Below the pieces are notes generated by a model, which saw only the letters and a list, made by a program, of their open reading frames with translations, made no database searches and was not told the origin of the DNA. DNA of 64,000 nt from Antiquaquibacter soli. Its GTDB lineage: Bacteria > Actinomycetota > Actinomycetes > Actinomycetales > Microbacteriaceae. Positions 24,912-33,894 of the stretch are shown one piece after another; position 1 is the first letter of the stretch; every line of letters begins with the position of its first letter. The translations under genes were made by a program, and so were the position numbers. Location: positions 310,001 through 374,000 of the forward strand of contig NZ_JAUQUB010000001.1 in the NCBI RefSeq assembly GCF_030580675.1. Direction: 5' to 3'.

Positions 24912-25922
24912 GTGACCCGAATCCCTGTTCTCGCCTGCCTGGGCGCCGCCGCCGTGGTCGCCCTCGGTGCCGCACCGGCATCCGCCGCCGACGTGACGCT
25001 GTACACCTACGGCACGAGCTCGGCGCCGGAGATGGCGTTCGCGACCCTGTCGACGACGGATGCCGCACTCGAGTTCCTGGCGACGAACATCGGCTACCTC
25101 GGTCTCGAGGTGACCGGTACCGAGGTGTGCGGCGGTGCGGGGATCGCCTTCGCCGAGCCCGGCGAGCCGGGCGCTCCGGTCATCGCGACGTGGAACACGT
25201 CGACGGGCGAGGTGACCGCGCAGTCCTCGCTGTGGATGGACCCGGAGAGCCTCCCCGAGCCCTCCGATGAGGCCACAGTGCTCGGCGCTCTGGAGGCAGA
25301 CTCGCTCTCGGACTGCTCGCCGCTGACGATCGTGACATACCGCGTGGAGGACGACCCCGAGACCATCACCGCGATCGCGTCCGTCGACCCTGGGTCGGGG
25401 GAGACGACGGTCATCGTCGACGTCCCCTCGACGGCTGTCGCGCTCGCCACCAACCCCATCAGTGGGCAGGTGACGCTACTCCTCACCGACGACTCGGGGG
25501 CCGCCGCCTATGCCGCGCCCGTCGACCTCGCCGCGAAGACGGTAGGCGCGCCCGTCGAGCTCACCGGCCTCGGAACTCTCGGCGGTCCGATCGTGCAGGG
25601 CGTCGACGTGGACGAGAGCGGCACGACCTGGATGATCGTGGCGACCACCGAGGCCATGCTGGTGGTCTCGTTCGCCCCCGGTGCGGCTCTCACGTCCACT
25701 CCCACCATCGTCGGCGACCTGCCGATCACGGGATCGCCGGTCGACGGCCCCACCGTGTTCGAGCCGGTGCCGCTCGCCGTCTCCGGCGGCTCGGGTGGCG
25801 GCCTCCCCGCCCCCGTCCCGCAGCTCGCGGCGACGGGTGCCGAGCTGCCGCTCGGAGTGGCGCTCGGGGCGGGTATCCTGCTGCTGCTCGGACTTGTCCT
25901 GACCCGCCGCCGCGCGGCCTGA
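24912..25922 (+). CDS. LAATG-anchored cell-surface protein (1 of a tandem pair)
   Basis: A 336-residue secreted protein. Signal peptide about 1-26 ending PASAA, then a beta-rich body with propeller-like phrases (VALATNPISGQVTLLL; IVQGVDVDESGTTWMIV). The tail PQLAATGAELPLG is followed by a hydrophobic helix and TRRRAA, a sorting signal of the LAXTG class used by class E sortases. The C-terminal 35 residues and their DNA are nearly identical to those of the next gene, pointing to duplication or gene conversion. GTG start at 24912. Its role is unknown. Confidence 0.8.
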   Translation: MTRIPVLACLGAAAVVALGAAPASAADVTLYTYGTSSAPEMAFATLSTTDAALEFLATNIGYLGLEVTGTEVCGGAGIAFAEPGEPGAPVIATWNTSTGEVTAQSSLWMDPESLPEPSDEATVLGALEADSLSDCSPLTIVTYRVEDDPETITAIASVDPGSGETTVIVDVPSTAVALATNPISGQVTLLLTDDSGAAAYAAPVDLAAKTVGAPVELTGLGTLGGPIVQGVDVDESGTTWMIVATTEAMLVVSFAPGAALTSTPTIVGDLPITGSPVDGPTVFEPVPLAVSGGSGGGLPAPVPQLAATGAELPLGVALGAGILLLLGLVLTRRRAA

Positions 25923-25936
25923 ATGAAAGAGGCACC

Positions 25937-26923
25937 ATGAGGCGCTCCATCCTCGCCGCGGGAGTAGCGGCCGCGGCCCTCGGGCTCGTCGTCCTTCCGT
26001 CAGCAGCCACTGCCCACACTGGGAATCTCTACACCTGGGCATACAACCCGCAGGTCACGCCCGACGTCAGTGGGTTCGCGACGACCTCCAAGACGGATGC
26101 CGCACTCGCGTTTCTCGGGGCTGACACGAGCTCCGAGATCGACAGCCCCAGCGGCGTCGAGATCTGCGCAGAGACGGCCTATGCCGTCTCGACGCAGGGC
26201 GACGCGTCGGTCATCGTCACGTGGAACCACGACACCGGTGCCCTCACGTCGGCGCCGATCGACATCACCATCGAGGACGGCGCGATCGACGGTGTCTTCG
26301 AGCTCGACACGCTGCTCGACTGCACCGTGCTGACCCTCGCTGGTCTTTCCGGCGATCTCCCGGGCCTCGCTGTGATCAGCGTCGACCCCGCCACGGGAGC
26401 CGCCGCGGTCGTCGCGGACCTCACCGAGGAACCCGCCGAGCCGACCGGCATTGCGACCAACCCGAGCGGAGCCACCTACCTCTTCGGCGACGTCGAGGGC
26501 ACACCAAGCGTTGCGACCTTCGACCCGTCGACCGGTGTCATCGGCGAGTGGGTGGAGCAGGCCGGCATCGGCGACGAGTTCGAGAGCACCGGTTTCACGC
26601 AGGGTGTGGACTTCGACGCTGCGGGCGGACTGTGGATCGTCGCGGGAATCAACAACGAGGAGCAGTACCACCTCCTCTCGTACGCCGCCGGCGCCGACCT
26701 CGCCACGAGCCCGGTGACCGACATCGGGATTCTGCCGTACTACTCGACTCCGCAGGAGCTGCAGATCCAGTCGCCGATCCCGCTCGCGACCGACGGGATC
26801 GCCGTGGTGGCCCCGCAGCTTGCGGCGACGGGGGCTGAGCTGCCGCTCGGAGTGGCGCTCGGGGCGGGCATCCTGCTGCTCTGCGGTCTCGCGCTCATCG
26901 CGGTCCGTCGCCGCACCGCTTAG
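25937..26923 (+). CDS. LAATG-anchored cell-surface protein (2 of a tandem pair)
   Basis: A 328-residue paralogue of the preceding gene, 14 bases downstream. The signal peptide is about 1-27 (ending SAATAH). The body shares TTSKTDAALAFLG, ATNPSGATYLFG and GVDFDAAGGLWIVAG type segments suggestive of a beta-propeller, inferred from pattern only. The C-terminus has LAATG, a hydrophobic helix and AVRRRTA. AAAGAGGCACC precedes the ATG at 25937. The 3' end faces a strong bidirectional terminator. Probable substrate of a class E sortase encoded elsewhere. Confidence 0.8.
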   Translation: MRRSILAAGVAAAALGLVVLPSAATAHTGNLYTWAYNPQVTPDVSGFATTSKTDAALAFLGADTSSEIDSPSGVEICAETAYAVSTQGDASVIVTWNHDTGALTSAPIDITIEDGAIDGVFELDTLLDCTVLTLAGLSGDLPGLAVISVDPATGAAAVVADLTEEPAEPTGIATNPSGATYLFGDVEGTPSVATFDPSTGVIGEWVEQAGIGDEFESTGFTQGVDFDAAGGLWIVAGINNEEQYHLLSYAAGADLATSPVTDIGILPYYSTPQELQIQSPIPLATDGIAVVAPQLAATGAELPLGVALGAGILLLCGLALIAVRRRTA

Positions 26924-26935
26924 AACCGCACGCAC

Positions 26936-26970
26936 GAAGGCCCCCGCGACCTCGGTCGACGGGGGCCTTC
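26936..26970. terminator. Bidirectional terminator between convergent genes
   Basis: An 11-base perfect stem, GAAGGCCCCCG/CGGGGGCCTTC (26936-26946 and 26960-26970), with a 13-base loop, lies between the surface-protein stop (26923) and the ABC ATPase stop (26982). It can serve both strands. Confidence 0.8.
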
Positions 26971-26981
26971 GGCGTTGCGGG

Positions 26982-27653
<672 letters not shown>

Positions 27654-27682
27654 GGTGTTCTCTTTTCCGGAGGGTCGATCGG

Positions 27683-29152
27683 TCAGGCCACGCTGCGGAG
27701 CGCTTCGGCGGGGCGGAGGCGGGCGGCGCGCCAGCCTCCGATGGCGCCGGCGAGCAGTCCGCCGACGATCGCGAGGCCGACGGCGATGAGGATGATCGGC
27801 AGCGTGATCGGCGCCTGGAGAGTCACCTCGCTCGTCGCGCTCGCCTGCTCGGCCATCGGGCCGCCGACGAAGCCGCCGCCCGGTCCGCCCCCGGGACCGA
27901 CGGCCGCGGTCGAGGCGGCTCCCGCCGAGAGCGTCGGCGCGACGCGGTTCACCACGAGCACCCCGAGGAGGCCGACGGCGACGCCGATCACGCCGCCGAT
28001 CGCGCCCTGGACGAGGCTCTCGCCGGCGACCTGCCCGACGATCCGGCCGTTGGTCCAGCCGATGGCCTTGAGCGTGCCGAACTCGCGGGTTCGGCGAGCG
28101 ACTCCGGAGATCGTGAAGAGGATGGCGATGAGGAACGCCGCCGCGAGGACGATCACCGACAGCCAGGTGCCGAGGCTCGAGATGAGGTCTCCGGCCGTGG
28201 ACAGCGAGCCGGAGACGCTCGACGCGAGGTCGGCCTGCGTGTTCACCGTCGCGTCGGGCAGCGCCTCCTCGAGGTCGGACTGGACCTGGGTGATCGCGTC
28301 CGCGGAGGTCGCCTGCACGTAGATCGTGGAGACCTGACCGTCGAGGTCGGCGAGGGCTTGAGCGGTGTCGAGGGGGATGTATGTGTTCGAGGCGGTCGTG
28401 GCATCCGCCGATGTGGAGGAGACGATGCCGATGACCTCGAAGTCCTCGCCGCCGATGTCGGTGGTGTCGCCGACTGCGAGCTCGGCGCTCGTCGCGTAGC
28501 TCTCGTCGAGGATCACGACGTTCGTTCCCGCGTCGTCGGCGGTGAAGGCGCGGCCGTCGCTGAGGGTCGCGGCCGTCAGGGGTCCGACGGCGGTGCCCGC
28601 GACGTCGACGCCCTCGACGGTGAAGCTGTTCACGTCGAACGCGCTGCCGCCGGCGCCATCCGCCCCGCCCGTCGGAGGCGCCTGCATGACGTCGCCGCCT
28701 TCTCCACCGCCCTGCATCTGGGTGAAGTCGGGGAGCTCGCCGCTGAAGGAGGTGTTGGTGAGCGAGAGGGTCGCCGTCGCGGCGGCGACGTTGTCGACAC
28801 CGAGTACGGTCTCGAGCGCCGAGGCGTCGAACGTGGTGCTTCCGAACCCGGCCATGAGGCGGGACTGGGAGATCTCGGTCGTGCCGTCCGTCGTCGTGCC
28901 GTCGTCGGCGCCGAACTCGAACCGGGGTCCGGCCATGTCGCCTTCGCCGGGCGCCGCAGCGGGCTGGCTGACGGTGATATCGGTGCCCACGCCGTAGATC
29001 GACTCGAGCACGCTCGCCTGGGCGTTGCGCACTCCCGCCGAGACGGCATTGACGACGATGACGAGGGCGATGGCGAGGGCCATCCCGATGGCGATGATGA
29101 CGGTCTGCTTGCGCCTGTTGCTGAGTTCTCGGACGAGGTAGGTGCCGAACAT
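27683..29152 (-). CDS. FtsX/MacB-type ABC permease
   Basis: A 489-residue permease. The first membrane helix is about 17-40, followed by a large extracytoplasmic MacB-PCD domain (about 45-325) with Gly/Met/Gln-rich loops. Three C-terminal FtsX helices follow (about 335-365, 385-420 and 445-475), with the cytoplasmic motif TREFGTLKAIGWTN between them. An extra Pro/Gly-rich loop (VGPGGGPGGGFVGG) lies in the last extracellular segment. The ATG at 29152 has AAGGAGAAGC immediately upstream. It is co-transcribed with the ATPase, 29 bases away, and divergent from an OmpR-type regulator that probably controls it. Confidence 0.92.
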   Translation of the reverse strand: MFGTYLVRELSNRRKQTVIIAIGMALAIALVIVVNAVSAGVRNAQASVLESIYGVGTDITVSQPAAAPGEGDMAGPRFEFGADDGTTTDGTTEISQSRLMAGFGSTTFDASALETVLGVDNVAAATATLSLTNTSFSGELPDFTQMQGGGEGGDVMQAPPTGGADGAGGSAFDVNSFTVEGVDVAGTAVGPLTAATLSDGRAFTADDAGTNVVILDESYATSAELAVGDTTDIGGEDFEVIGIVSSTSADATTASNTYIPLDTAQALADLDGQVSTIYVQATSADAITQVQSDLEEALPDATVNTQADLASSVSGSLSTAGDLISSLGTWLSVIVLAAAFLIAILFTISGVARRTREFGTLKAIGWTNGRIVGQVAGESLVQGAIGGVIGVAVGLLGVLVVNRVAPTLSAGAASTAAVGPGGGPGGGFVGGPMAEQASATSEVTLQAPITLPIILIAVGLAIVGGLLAGAIGGWRAARLRPAEALRSVA

Positions 29153-29217
29153 GCTTCTCCTTAGCTGGGGTCGTGCCGACGCTAGGGATGGTGGATATGC
29201 CCGGGCCAAGACGAACC

Positions 29218-29276
29218 TGGGAGTTGCTTATGGAGGCCCGCCTCTCACAGACGGCTCATAGAAAACTCCCAATACT
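29218..29276. promoter_or_regulatory. Divergent control region with OmpR-type direct repeat
   Basis: CTCACAG (29244-29250) and CTCATAG (29255-29261) form a direct repeat with an 11-base period, the usual half-site spacing for OmpR/PhoB regulators. They are enclosed by the inverted repeat TGGGAGTT/AACTCCCA (29218-29225 and 29264-29271). AATACT at 29271 could be a -10 element for the regulator gene. Confidence 0.45.
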
Positions 29277-29283
29277 GGGGAGC

Positions 29284-30036
29284 ATGACCGAATCGCGCCA
29301 TGCCCCCGCGGCCACCGCTCAGCCCCGCATCACCCGCGCGGACGGCAGCCCCATCCGGGCCGTCGTCGTCGACGACGAGGACTCCCTCACCGACCTGCTG
29401 TCGATGGCGCTCCGCTACGAGGGCTGGGATGTGCGGCTCGCGTCCGACGGTCAGCACGCGCTCTCCACCATCCGCGAGTTCCGGCCCGACGTCGTGGTGC
29501 TCGACATCATGCTCCCCGACATCGACGGACTCGCCGTGCTGTCACGGCTTCGCGCGGACGGCATCCAGGTGCCCATCCTCTTCCTGACGGCGAAGGACTC
29601 GGTGGATGACCGAGTCGCCGGTCTCACGGTCGGCGGGGACGACTACGTCACCAAGCCCTTCAGCCTCGAGGAGCTCGTCGCCCGCCTCAGGGCCCTCATC
29701 CGCCGCTCCGCGCTCGCGGTGACGGCGAGCGACGACTCCGTCCTCGAGGTCGGCGACCTCGTGCTCGATGAGGACAGCTACGAGGTCTCCCGCGGGGGAG
29801 TGTCCGTCGAGCTCACCGCGACCGAGTTCGAACTGCTGCGCTTCCTCATGCGCAACCCGCGGCGCGTGCTCAGCAAGGCGCAGATCCTCGACCGGGTGTG
29901 GAGCTACGACTTCGGCGGCCGGTCGAGCGTCGTCGAGATCTACATCTCCTACCTGCGCAAGAAGATCGACACGCTCGGCCCGCCCATGATCCACACCGTG
30001 AGGGGCTTCGGCTATGTGCTGAAGCCGGCCGGATGA
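29284..30036 (+). CDS. OmpR/PhoB-family response regulator
   Basis: A 250-residue regulator. After an N-terminal tail of about 23 residues comes the receiver domain with VVVDDEDSLTD, phospho-acceptor Asp74 in VLDIMLPDIDG, and Lys in YVTKPFSLEEL. The C-terminal winged helix (about 150-248) has ELTATEFELLRFLMRNPRRV and GRSSVVEIYISYLRKKID. The ATG at 29284 has GGGGAG close by; an upstream in-frame ATG lies within the control repeats and is less likely. It overlaps its kinase (ATGA). Divergent from the MacB-like ABC operon, its likely target. Confidence 0.94.
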   Translation: MTESRHAPAATAQPRITRADGSPIRAVVVDDEDSLTDLLSMALRYEGWDVRLASDGQHALSTIREFRPDVVVLDIMLPDIDGLAVLSRLRADGIQVPILFLTAKDSVDDRVAGLTVGGDDYVTKPFSLEELVARLRALIRRSALAVTASDDSVLEVGDLVLDEDSYEVSRGGVSVELTATEFELLRFLMRNPRRVLSKAQILDRVWSYDFGGRSSVVEIYISYLRKKIDTLGPPMIHTVRGFGYVLKPAG

Positions 30037-31496
30037 CCCGGCGCCTGACTCTCCGCCGCACCCTCGTCATCGGCATCGCGGCCCTCCTCGCCGCCGTCAC
30101 CGTGGTGATCGGCGTCGCGAGCGTGCTCGCGCTGCGCGGCTTCCTCGTCGACCGTCTCGACGACCAGCTCACCGCGGCGACCGGCCGCTCCGAGAACGCG
30201 TTCGACCAGGGCGCGGGGCAGGGGGAGGATCCGGGATCGAGGCCGCCCGCGACCCAGTTGCTCGGCGTCCCCGGTCAGCGCGAGGGCACCCTCGCCGGGG
30301 TCGTCGCGGGCGGAGTCGTGTACAACGCCGCCGTCATCTCGGAGTCGGGGGAGTTCCAGACCGTCGACCCCTCCGAGCTCCAGGGGCTCATCGGCCTGCA
30401 GGTGGGGGGCGAGCCGGCGACGGTGAACCTCGGTTCGCTCGGCGACTACCGCGTGGTCATCCGCGAGGTCGGACCGGCGGGGGATGCCCTGCTCGTCGGC
30501 CTCCCGCTCGCCGAGGTCGAGGCGACCGCCCTGCAGCTCACCCTCCTGATCGCCGGGATCGGCGTGCTCGGCGTGGCGGGCGCGGCAGCGGCCGGCGCCG
30601 TCGTCGTCCGCGTCGCGCTCCGGCCGCTCGAGCGGGTCGCCGCCGCAGCCACCCGCGTGGCGGAGCTTCCGCTCGACCGCGGCGAGGTCGCCCTCGCCGT
30701 TCGCGTCGAGGACGCCGATGCCGATCCCGCGACGGAGGCCGGCAAGGTCGGCGCCGCGTTCAACGTGATGCTCGAGCACGTGTCATCCGCCCTCTCGGCC
30801 CGCCAGGCGAGCGAGAACAAGGTGCGCACGTTCGTCGCCGACGCGAGCCACGAGCTGCGCACCCCGCTCGCGTCGATCCGGGGCTACGCCGAGCTCACCC
30901 GACGCGCCCACAGCGACCTGCCCGACGACGTCGCCCACGCGATCGGTCGTGTCGAGTCGGAGTCGGTGCGGATGACCGCGCTCGTCGAGGACCTCCTGCT
31001 CCTCGCGCGGCTCGACGAGGGCGCCGCGCTCGAGGGCACGGAGGTGGACCTCACCCGCATCCTCGTCGACGCCGTGAGTGACGCCCAGGCCGCCGGTCCC
31101 CAGCACGAGTGGCACCTCGACCTCCCCGAGGAGCCCGTGACGGTCCGCGGCGACCGTTCGAGACTGCACCAGGTGGTCGTGAATCTCCTCGCGAACGCGC
31201 GCACCCACACGCCCGCCGGAACCGTCGTGACCGCCTCCCTCGGACGACGGGGCGCGGATGCCGTGCTCGAGGTCCGTGACACCGGCCCGGGTATCGACCC
31301 CGGACTCGTTCCCACCATCTTCGAGCGCTTCGTGCGGGGCGACTCGTCGCGGGCGCGGGCGGGTGGCGCGTCCGGGCTCGGGAGCACCGGGCTCGGGCTC
31401 GCGATCGTGTCCGCGGTGGTCGAGGCGCACGGCGGCCGGGCCGAGGTGGAGAGCGAGCCGGGCCAGACGGTGTTCCGAGTCATCCTTCCCGCCTAG
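30033..31496 (+). CDS. OmpR-partner sensor histidine kinase
   Basis: A 487-residue kinase. Two membrane helices (about 10-38 and 168-193) bound an extracellular sensor region of about 130 residues. A HAMP domain follows (about 194-255), then HisKA with FVADASHELRTPLASIRGY (His273) and a HATPase domain with NLLANARTHTPAG, VRDTGPGIDP and GLGSTGLGLAIV. The extracellular segment is Gly/Glu-rich and matches no domain I can name. This CovS/MprB-like layout suits sensing of envelope-active molecules, and the adjacent MacB-type transporter fits that. Confidence 0.94.
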   Translation: MTRRLTLRRTLVIGIAALLAAVTVVIGVASVLALRGFLVDRLDDQLTAATGRSENAFDQGAGQGEDPGSRPPATQLLGVPGQREGTLAGVVAGGVVYNAAVISESGEFQTVDPSELQGLIGLQVGGEPATVNLGSLGDYRVVIREVGPAGDALLVGLPLAEVEATALQLTLLIAGIGVLGVAGAAAAGAVVVRVALRPLERVAAAATRVAELPLDRGEVALAVRVEDADADPATEAGKVGAAFNVMLEHVSSALSARQASENKVRTFVADASHELRTPLASIRGYAELTRRAHSDLPDDVAHAIGRVESESVRMTALVEDLLLLARLDEGAALEGTEVDLTRILVDAVSDAQAAGPQHEWHLDLPEEPVTVRGDRSRLHQVVVNLLANARTHTPAGTVVTASLGRRGADAVLEVRDTGPGIDPGLVPTIFERFVRGDSSRARAGGASGLGSTGLGLAIVSAVVEAHGGRAEVESEPGQTVFRVILPA

Positions 31497-31595
31497 GCGC
31501 GCCTTTCGGGACCCTGCGCGCCGCCGCGGCTCGACGAATGGTGCCGGAAAGCGCCCAGAGGCGGCGGCAGCGCGGGATGCCCGGCAGCCTGTGGT

Positions 31596-31624
31596 TTGCG
31601 GTCGGACGGGTCATCCCGTACCCT
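31596..31624 (+). promoter_or_regulatory. rplJ-rplL promoter
   Basis: TTGCGG at 31596-31601 and TACCCT at 31619-31624, with a 17-base spacer, match a sigma-A promoter. Transcription would start about 180 bases upstream of rplJ, giving the long leader described separately. Confidence 0.65.
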
Positions 31625-31629
31625 GGATA

Positions 31630-31811
31630 CCAGCCAAAGACCGCAGGTCTTCGTCGTGCGTGAAAGCAAACGTCGATCTAATCCCCGCGCAGGTGACCGA
31701 AGTAGCCCGTTCTCGGGCATCGCTCCGTGCGTCTGCGCTCCTGCAGAGCCGGAGCTTTTTTCTTGCCCCGGTGGTTTGCGGAGAAGAACAACCAACCACC
31801 AAAGGAGCACC
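31630..31811 (+). promoter_or_regulatory. L10 leader-like 5' UTR of rplJ
   Basis: A leader of about 180 bases with several dyads: AGACC-GCA-GGTCT (31638-31650), the attenuator-like hairpin at 31737-31761, and GGTGGTT/AACCACC (31770-31776 and 31794-31800), the last ending directly before the AAAGGAG ribosome site. In other bacteria the L10(L12)4 complex binds such leaders to repress rplJL; that this leader does so is inference. The 315-base gap from the kinase stop otherwise holds no gene. Confidence 0.55.
31737..31761 (+). terminator. Attenuator-like terminator in rplJ leader
   Basis: GCTCC (31737-31741) pairs with GGAGC (31751-31755) across a 9-base loop and is followed by six T residues. 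It lies within the transcribed leader, about 50 bases before the rplJ start, so it would act as a regulated attenuator if real. Confidence 0.5.
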
Positions 31812-32327
31812 ATGGCGAACAAGGAAGCATCGGTCGCCGAGCTCACGGACAAGTTCCGCGACTCGACCGCCGTTCTGCTGACCGAGTATCGCGGTCTCAC
31901 TGTCGCGCAGCTCAAGAGCCTGCGCAAGGAACTCAGTGAGCACGCCACCTACGCCGTGGTGAAGAACACGCTGACCAAGATCGCGGCGAACGCTGCGGGG
32001 ATCTCGTCCTTCGACGACTCCCTCGCCGGCCCGTCCGCGATCGCCTTCGTGCACGGCGACCCGGTCGCCGTCGCGAAGACGCTGCGTGACTTTGCCAAGG
32101 CAAACCCTCTGCTGGTCGTCAAGAACGGGTACTTCGACGGTAACCCGCTCTCGGCCGACGAGGTCAAGAAGCTTGCCGATCTCGAGTCCCGGGAGGTGCT
32201 GCTCGCGAAGTTCGCGGGTGCCGCCAAGGCCTCGCTGTTCGGCGCAGCGTACTTGTTCAACGCACCGCTCGCTCAGGCCGCTCGCACGGTCGACGCGTTG
32301 CGCGCGAAGCAGGACACCGCGGCGTAA
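31812..32327 (+). CDS. rplJ: 50S ribosomal protein L10
   Basis: A 171-residue L10 that anchors the L7/L12 stalk on 23S rRNA. The N-terminal rRNA-binding domain shows [20 protein letters not shown] and [30 protein letters not shown] follows. The C-terminal helix (about 135-165) that carries L12 dimers contains [26 protein letters not shown] precedes the ATG. rplL follows after 36 bases. The usual upstream rplKA pair is 14 kb away, an interrupted version of the standard cluster. Confidence 0.98.
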   Translation: MANKEASVAELTDKFRDSTAVLLTEYRGLTVAQLKSLRKELSEHATYAVVKNTLTKIAANAAGISSFDDSLAGPSAIAFVHGDPVAVAKTLRDFAKANPLLVVKNGYFDGNPLSADEVKKLADLESREVLLAKFAGAAKASLFGAAYLFNAPLAQAARTVDALRAKQDTAA

Positions 32328-32363
32328 CGCGGCGAGAAACCAGAAAGCATAAAGGAGAAAATC

Positions 32364-32759
32364 ATGGCCAAGCTGACCAGCGACGAGCTGATCGAGGCGT
32401 TCAAGGAGCTCACCCTCATCGAGCTCTCCGAGTTCGTGAAGAAGTTCGAGGAGGTCTTCGAGGTCACCGCTGCGGCTCCCGTCGCGGTTGCCGCTGCGGC
32501 CCCCGCCGCGGGTGGCGCCGGTGGCGCTGCCGAGGAGGCCGAGGAGAAGGACTCGTTCGACGTCGTTCTCGAGAGCGCCGGTGACAAGAAGATCCAGGTC
32601 ATCAAGGAGGTGCGCACCCTCACGAGCCTCGGTCTCGGTGAGGCGAAGGCCCTCGTTGACGGCGCGCCGAGCACCGTGCTCGAGGGTGCCAACAAGGAGA
32701 CCGCGGACAAGGCGAAGGCCCTCCTCGAGGAGGCTGGCGCCACCGTCACGCTCAAGTAA
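32364..32759 (+). CDS. rplL: 50S ribosomal protein L7/L12
   Basis: A 131-residue stalk protein. The N-terminal dimerisation helices are about 1-33 ([18 protein letters not shown]), then an Ala/Val/Gly-rich flexible hinge (about 35-58). The globular C-terminal domain (about 62-131) shows [20 protein letters not shown] and [20 protein letters not shown] and recruits translation factors. AAAGGAG precedes the ATG. Codon use is highly biased. A strong terminator follows. Confidence 0.98.
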   Translation: MAKLTSDELIEAFKELTLIELSEFVKKFEEVFEVTAAAPVAVAAAAPAAGGAGGAAEEAEEKDSFDVVLESAGDKKIQVIKEVRTLTSLGLGEAKALVDGAPSTVLEGANKETADKAKALLEEAGATVTLK

Positions 32760-32789
32760 TCGCGCCCCCGCGAGGGGGTCGGATTGCGC

Positions 32790-32826
32790 GAGGAGCGCCG
32801 CTTTCGGGCGGCGCTCCTCGTCGTTT
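32790..32826 (+). terminator. Terminator after rplL
   Basis: A 12-base perfect stem GAGGAGCGCCGC/GCGGCGCTCCTC (32790-32801 and 32808-32819), six-base loop TTTCGG, followed by GTCGTTT. It lies 30 bases past the rplL stop. Confidence 0.8.
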
Positions 32827-33026
32827 AACGACCCGATATACAGGCTTGCGCAAAACGTGAGCGTGTCGGCATAATGGGGGACAGTCGCGCCTGTCCCCCC
32901 AGCGGGCGTGTTCAGTACCCGATCGAGCATCCCCCGACTCGACAAGGCAATCTAGACAGTCTTACCCTCTGGCTAGCGTGCATCGAGCGGGTGCGCTGCT
33001 CACCACTGAGAGCGCATTTACCCGAG

Positions 33027-33734
33027 ATGCAACTGGACCGTGGCCCGATGCGGGCCGCCCTGCCTGAGGCCGAACCCGACGGTCGCCTGGCGGGGCGGCC
33101 GCGCGGTCGCGCCCTCGTCCTCGGCCTCGTGGTGGCGGCTCTCGCCCTCTTCTCCGGCGTCGCCCCGGCGGCCGCGGACTCGGTGGCGCCCGAGCCCGAG
33201 ACCAGCGTCGCGCCCGAGCTGGCGTCCGCCGCCGAGCCCGCGCCGGAGCCCGAGGCCGAGCCCGCGGGTCGGGCGGTCGCCGCCGAAGCTCCGGGACTCG
33301 AGGCCTCGCTCATCGCGTGCGATCTGCTCGGGGCGAGCGACATCACCGTCTCGGCGAGCGGCCTCGGCTCGGGGGCGTACCCGGCGGGTGTCTCCGCCGG
33401 TGGTTCCCCCGTGCCTGGTGTGCCGAACGACGCGCTCACCGCCTCGAACAGCACGACCGTGTTCGCCGACTTGCCCAACGGCGGCGAGTACGTCGTCTGG
33501 CTCAAGGACTCGACGGGCCACACGGTCGCGACCACCTCGATCGCCCTCCCTGTCTGCGACCTTCCGACGCTCGACGACCCGGTCGTCGGAGCCGACGGGG
33601 ATGACGCCGCTCCCGGAACCCGCACTCTCGCCCCGACCGGTCTGCCCGCCGTGGGGCTCCTCCTCGTCGGCCTCGGCGCGCTGCAGGGCGGCGCCCTCGC
33701 GGCCGGCCTCGGCGCGCTCCGCCGCCGCCGCTAG
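33027..33734 (+). CDS. LAPTG-anchored cell-surface protein
   Basis: A protein of about 235 residues. A basic N-terminus precedes a hydrophobic signal helix (LVLGLVVAALALFSGVAPAA), then an Ala/Pro/Glu-rich spacer (APEPETSVAPEL style) typical of wall-spanning regions. A small beta-type domain follows (DLLGASDITVSASGLGSG to ATTSIALPVCDLP) with two Cys. The C-terminus has LAPTG, a hydrophobic helix and LRRRR, an LAXTG-type sorting signal. Start choice is uncertain: the ATG at 33027 has a weak ribosome site, and one at 33048 is also possible. No recognised function. Confidence 0.72.
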   Translation: MQLDRGPMRAALPEAEPDGRLAGRPRGRALVLGLVVAALALFSGVAPAAADSVAPEPETSVAPELASAAEPAPEPEAEPAGRAVAAEAPGLEASLIACDLLGASDITVSASGLGSGAYPAGVSAGGSPVPGVPNDALTASNSTTVFADLPNGGEYVVWLKDSTGHTVATTSIALPVCDLPTLDDPVVGADGDDAAPGTRTLAPTGLPAVGLLLVGLGALQGGALAAGLGALRRRR

Positions 33735-33786
33735 GCGTGTGGTCAGGCGTGCAGCTGAAGGCGCGCCTGCGCCCCTCTCGAACTCT

Positions 33787-33851
33787 GTTTCTCAGGAATA
33801 TGCCGCTTCCGAGGGGATAGTGCGCGCGGCGGCGGCATATTCCTGAGAAAC
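33787..33851. repeat. 20-base-arm palindrome, distinct from the GAGTTGCG family
   Basis: Perfect arms 33787-33806 and 33832-33851 around a 25-base loop; the arm is GTTTCTCAGGAATATGCCGC. The AT-rich centre of each arm is unusual for this genome. It lies between convergent genes, where it could terminate both, but length and base composition suggest a mobile or repetitive element. Confidence 0.85.
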
Positions 33852-33894
33852 GGGACGTGGCGCGGTGTTTGCTCGCCCCGGCGACCCAACGGAA

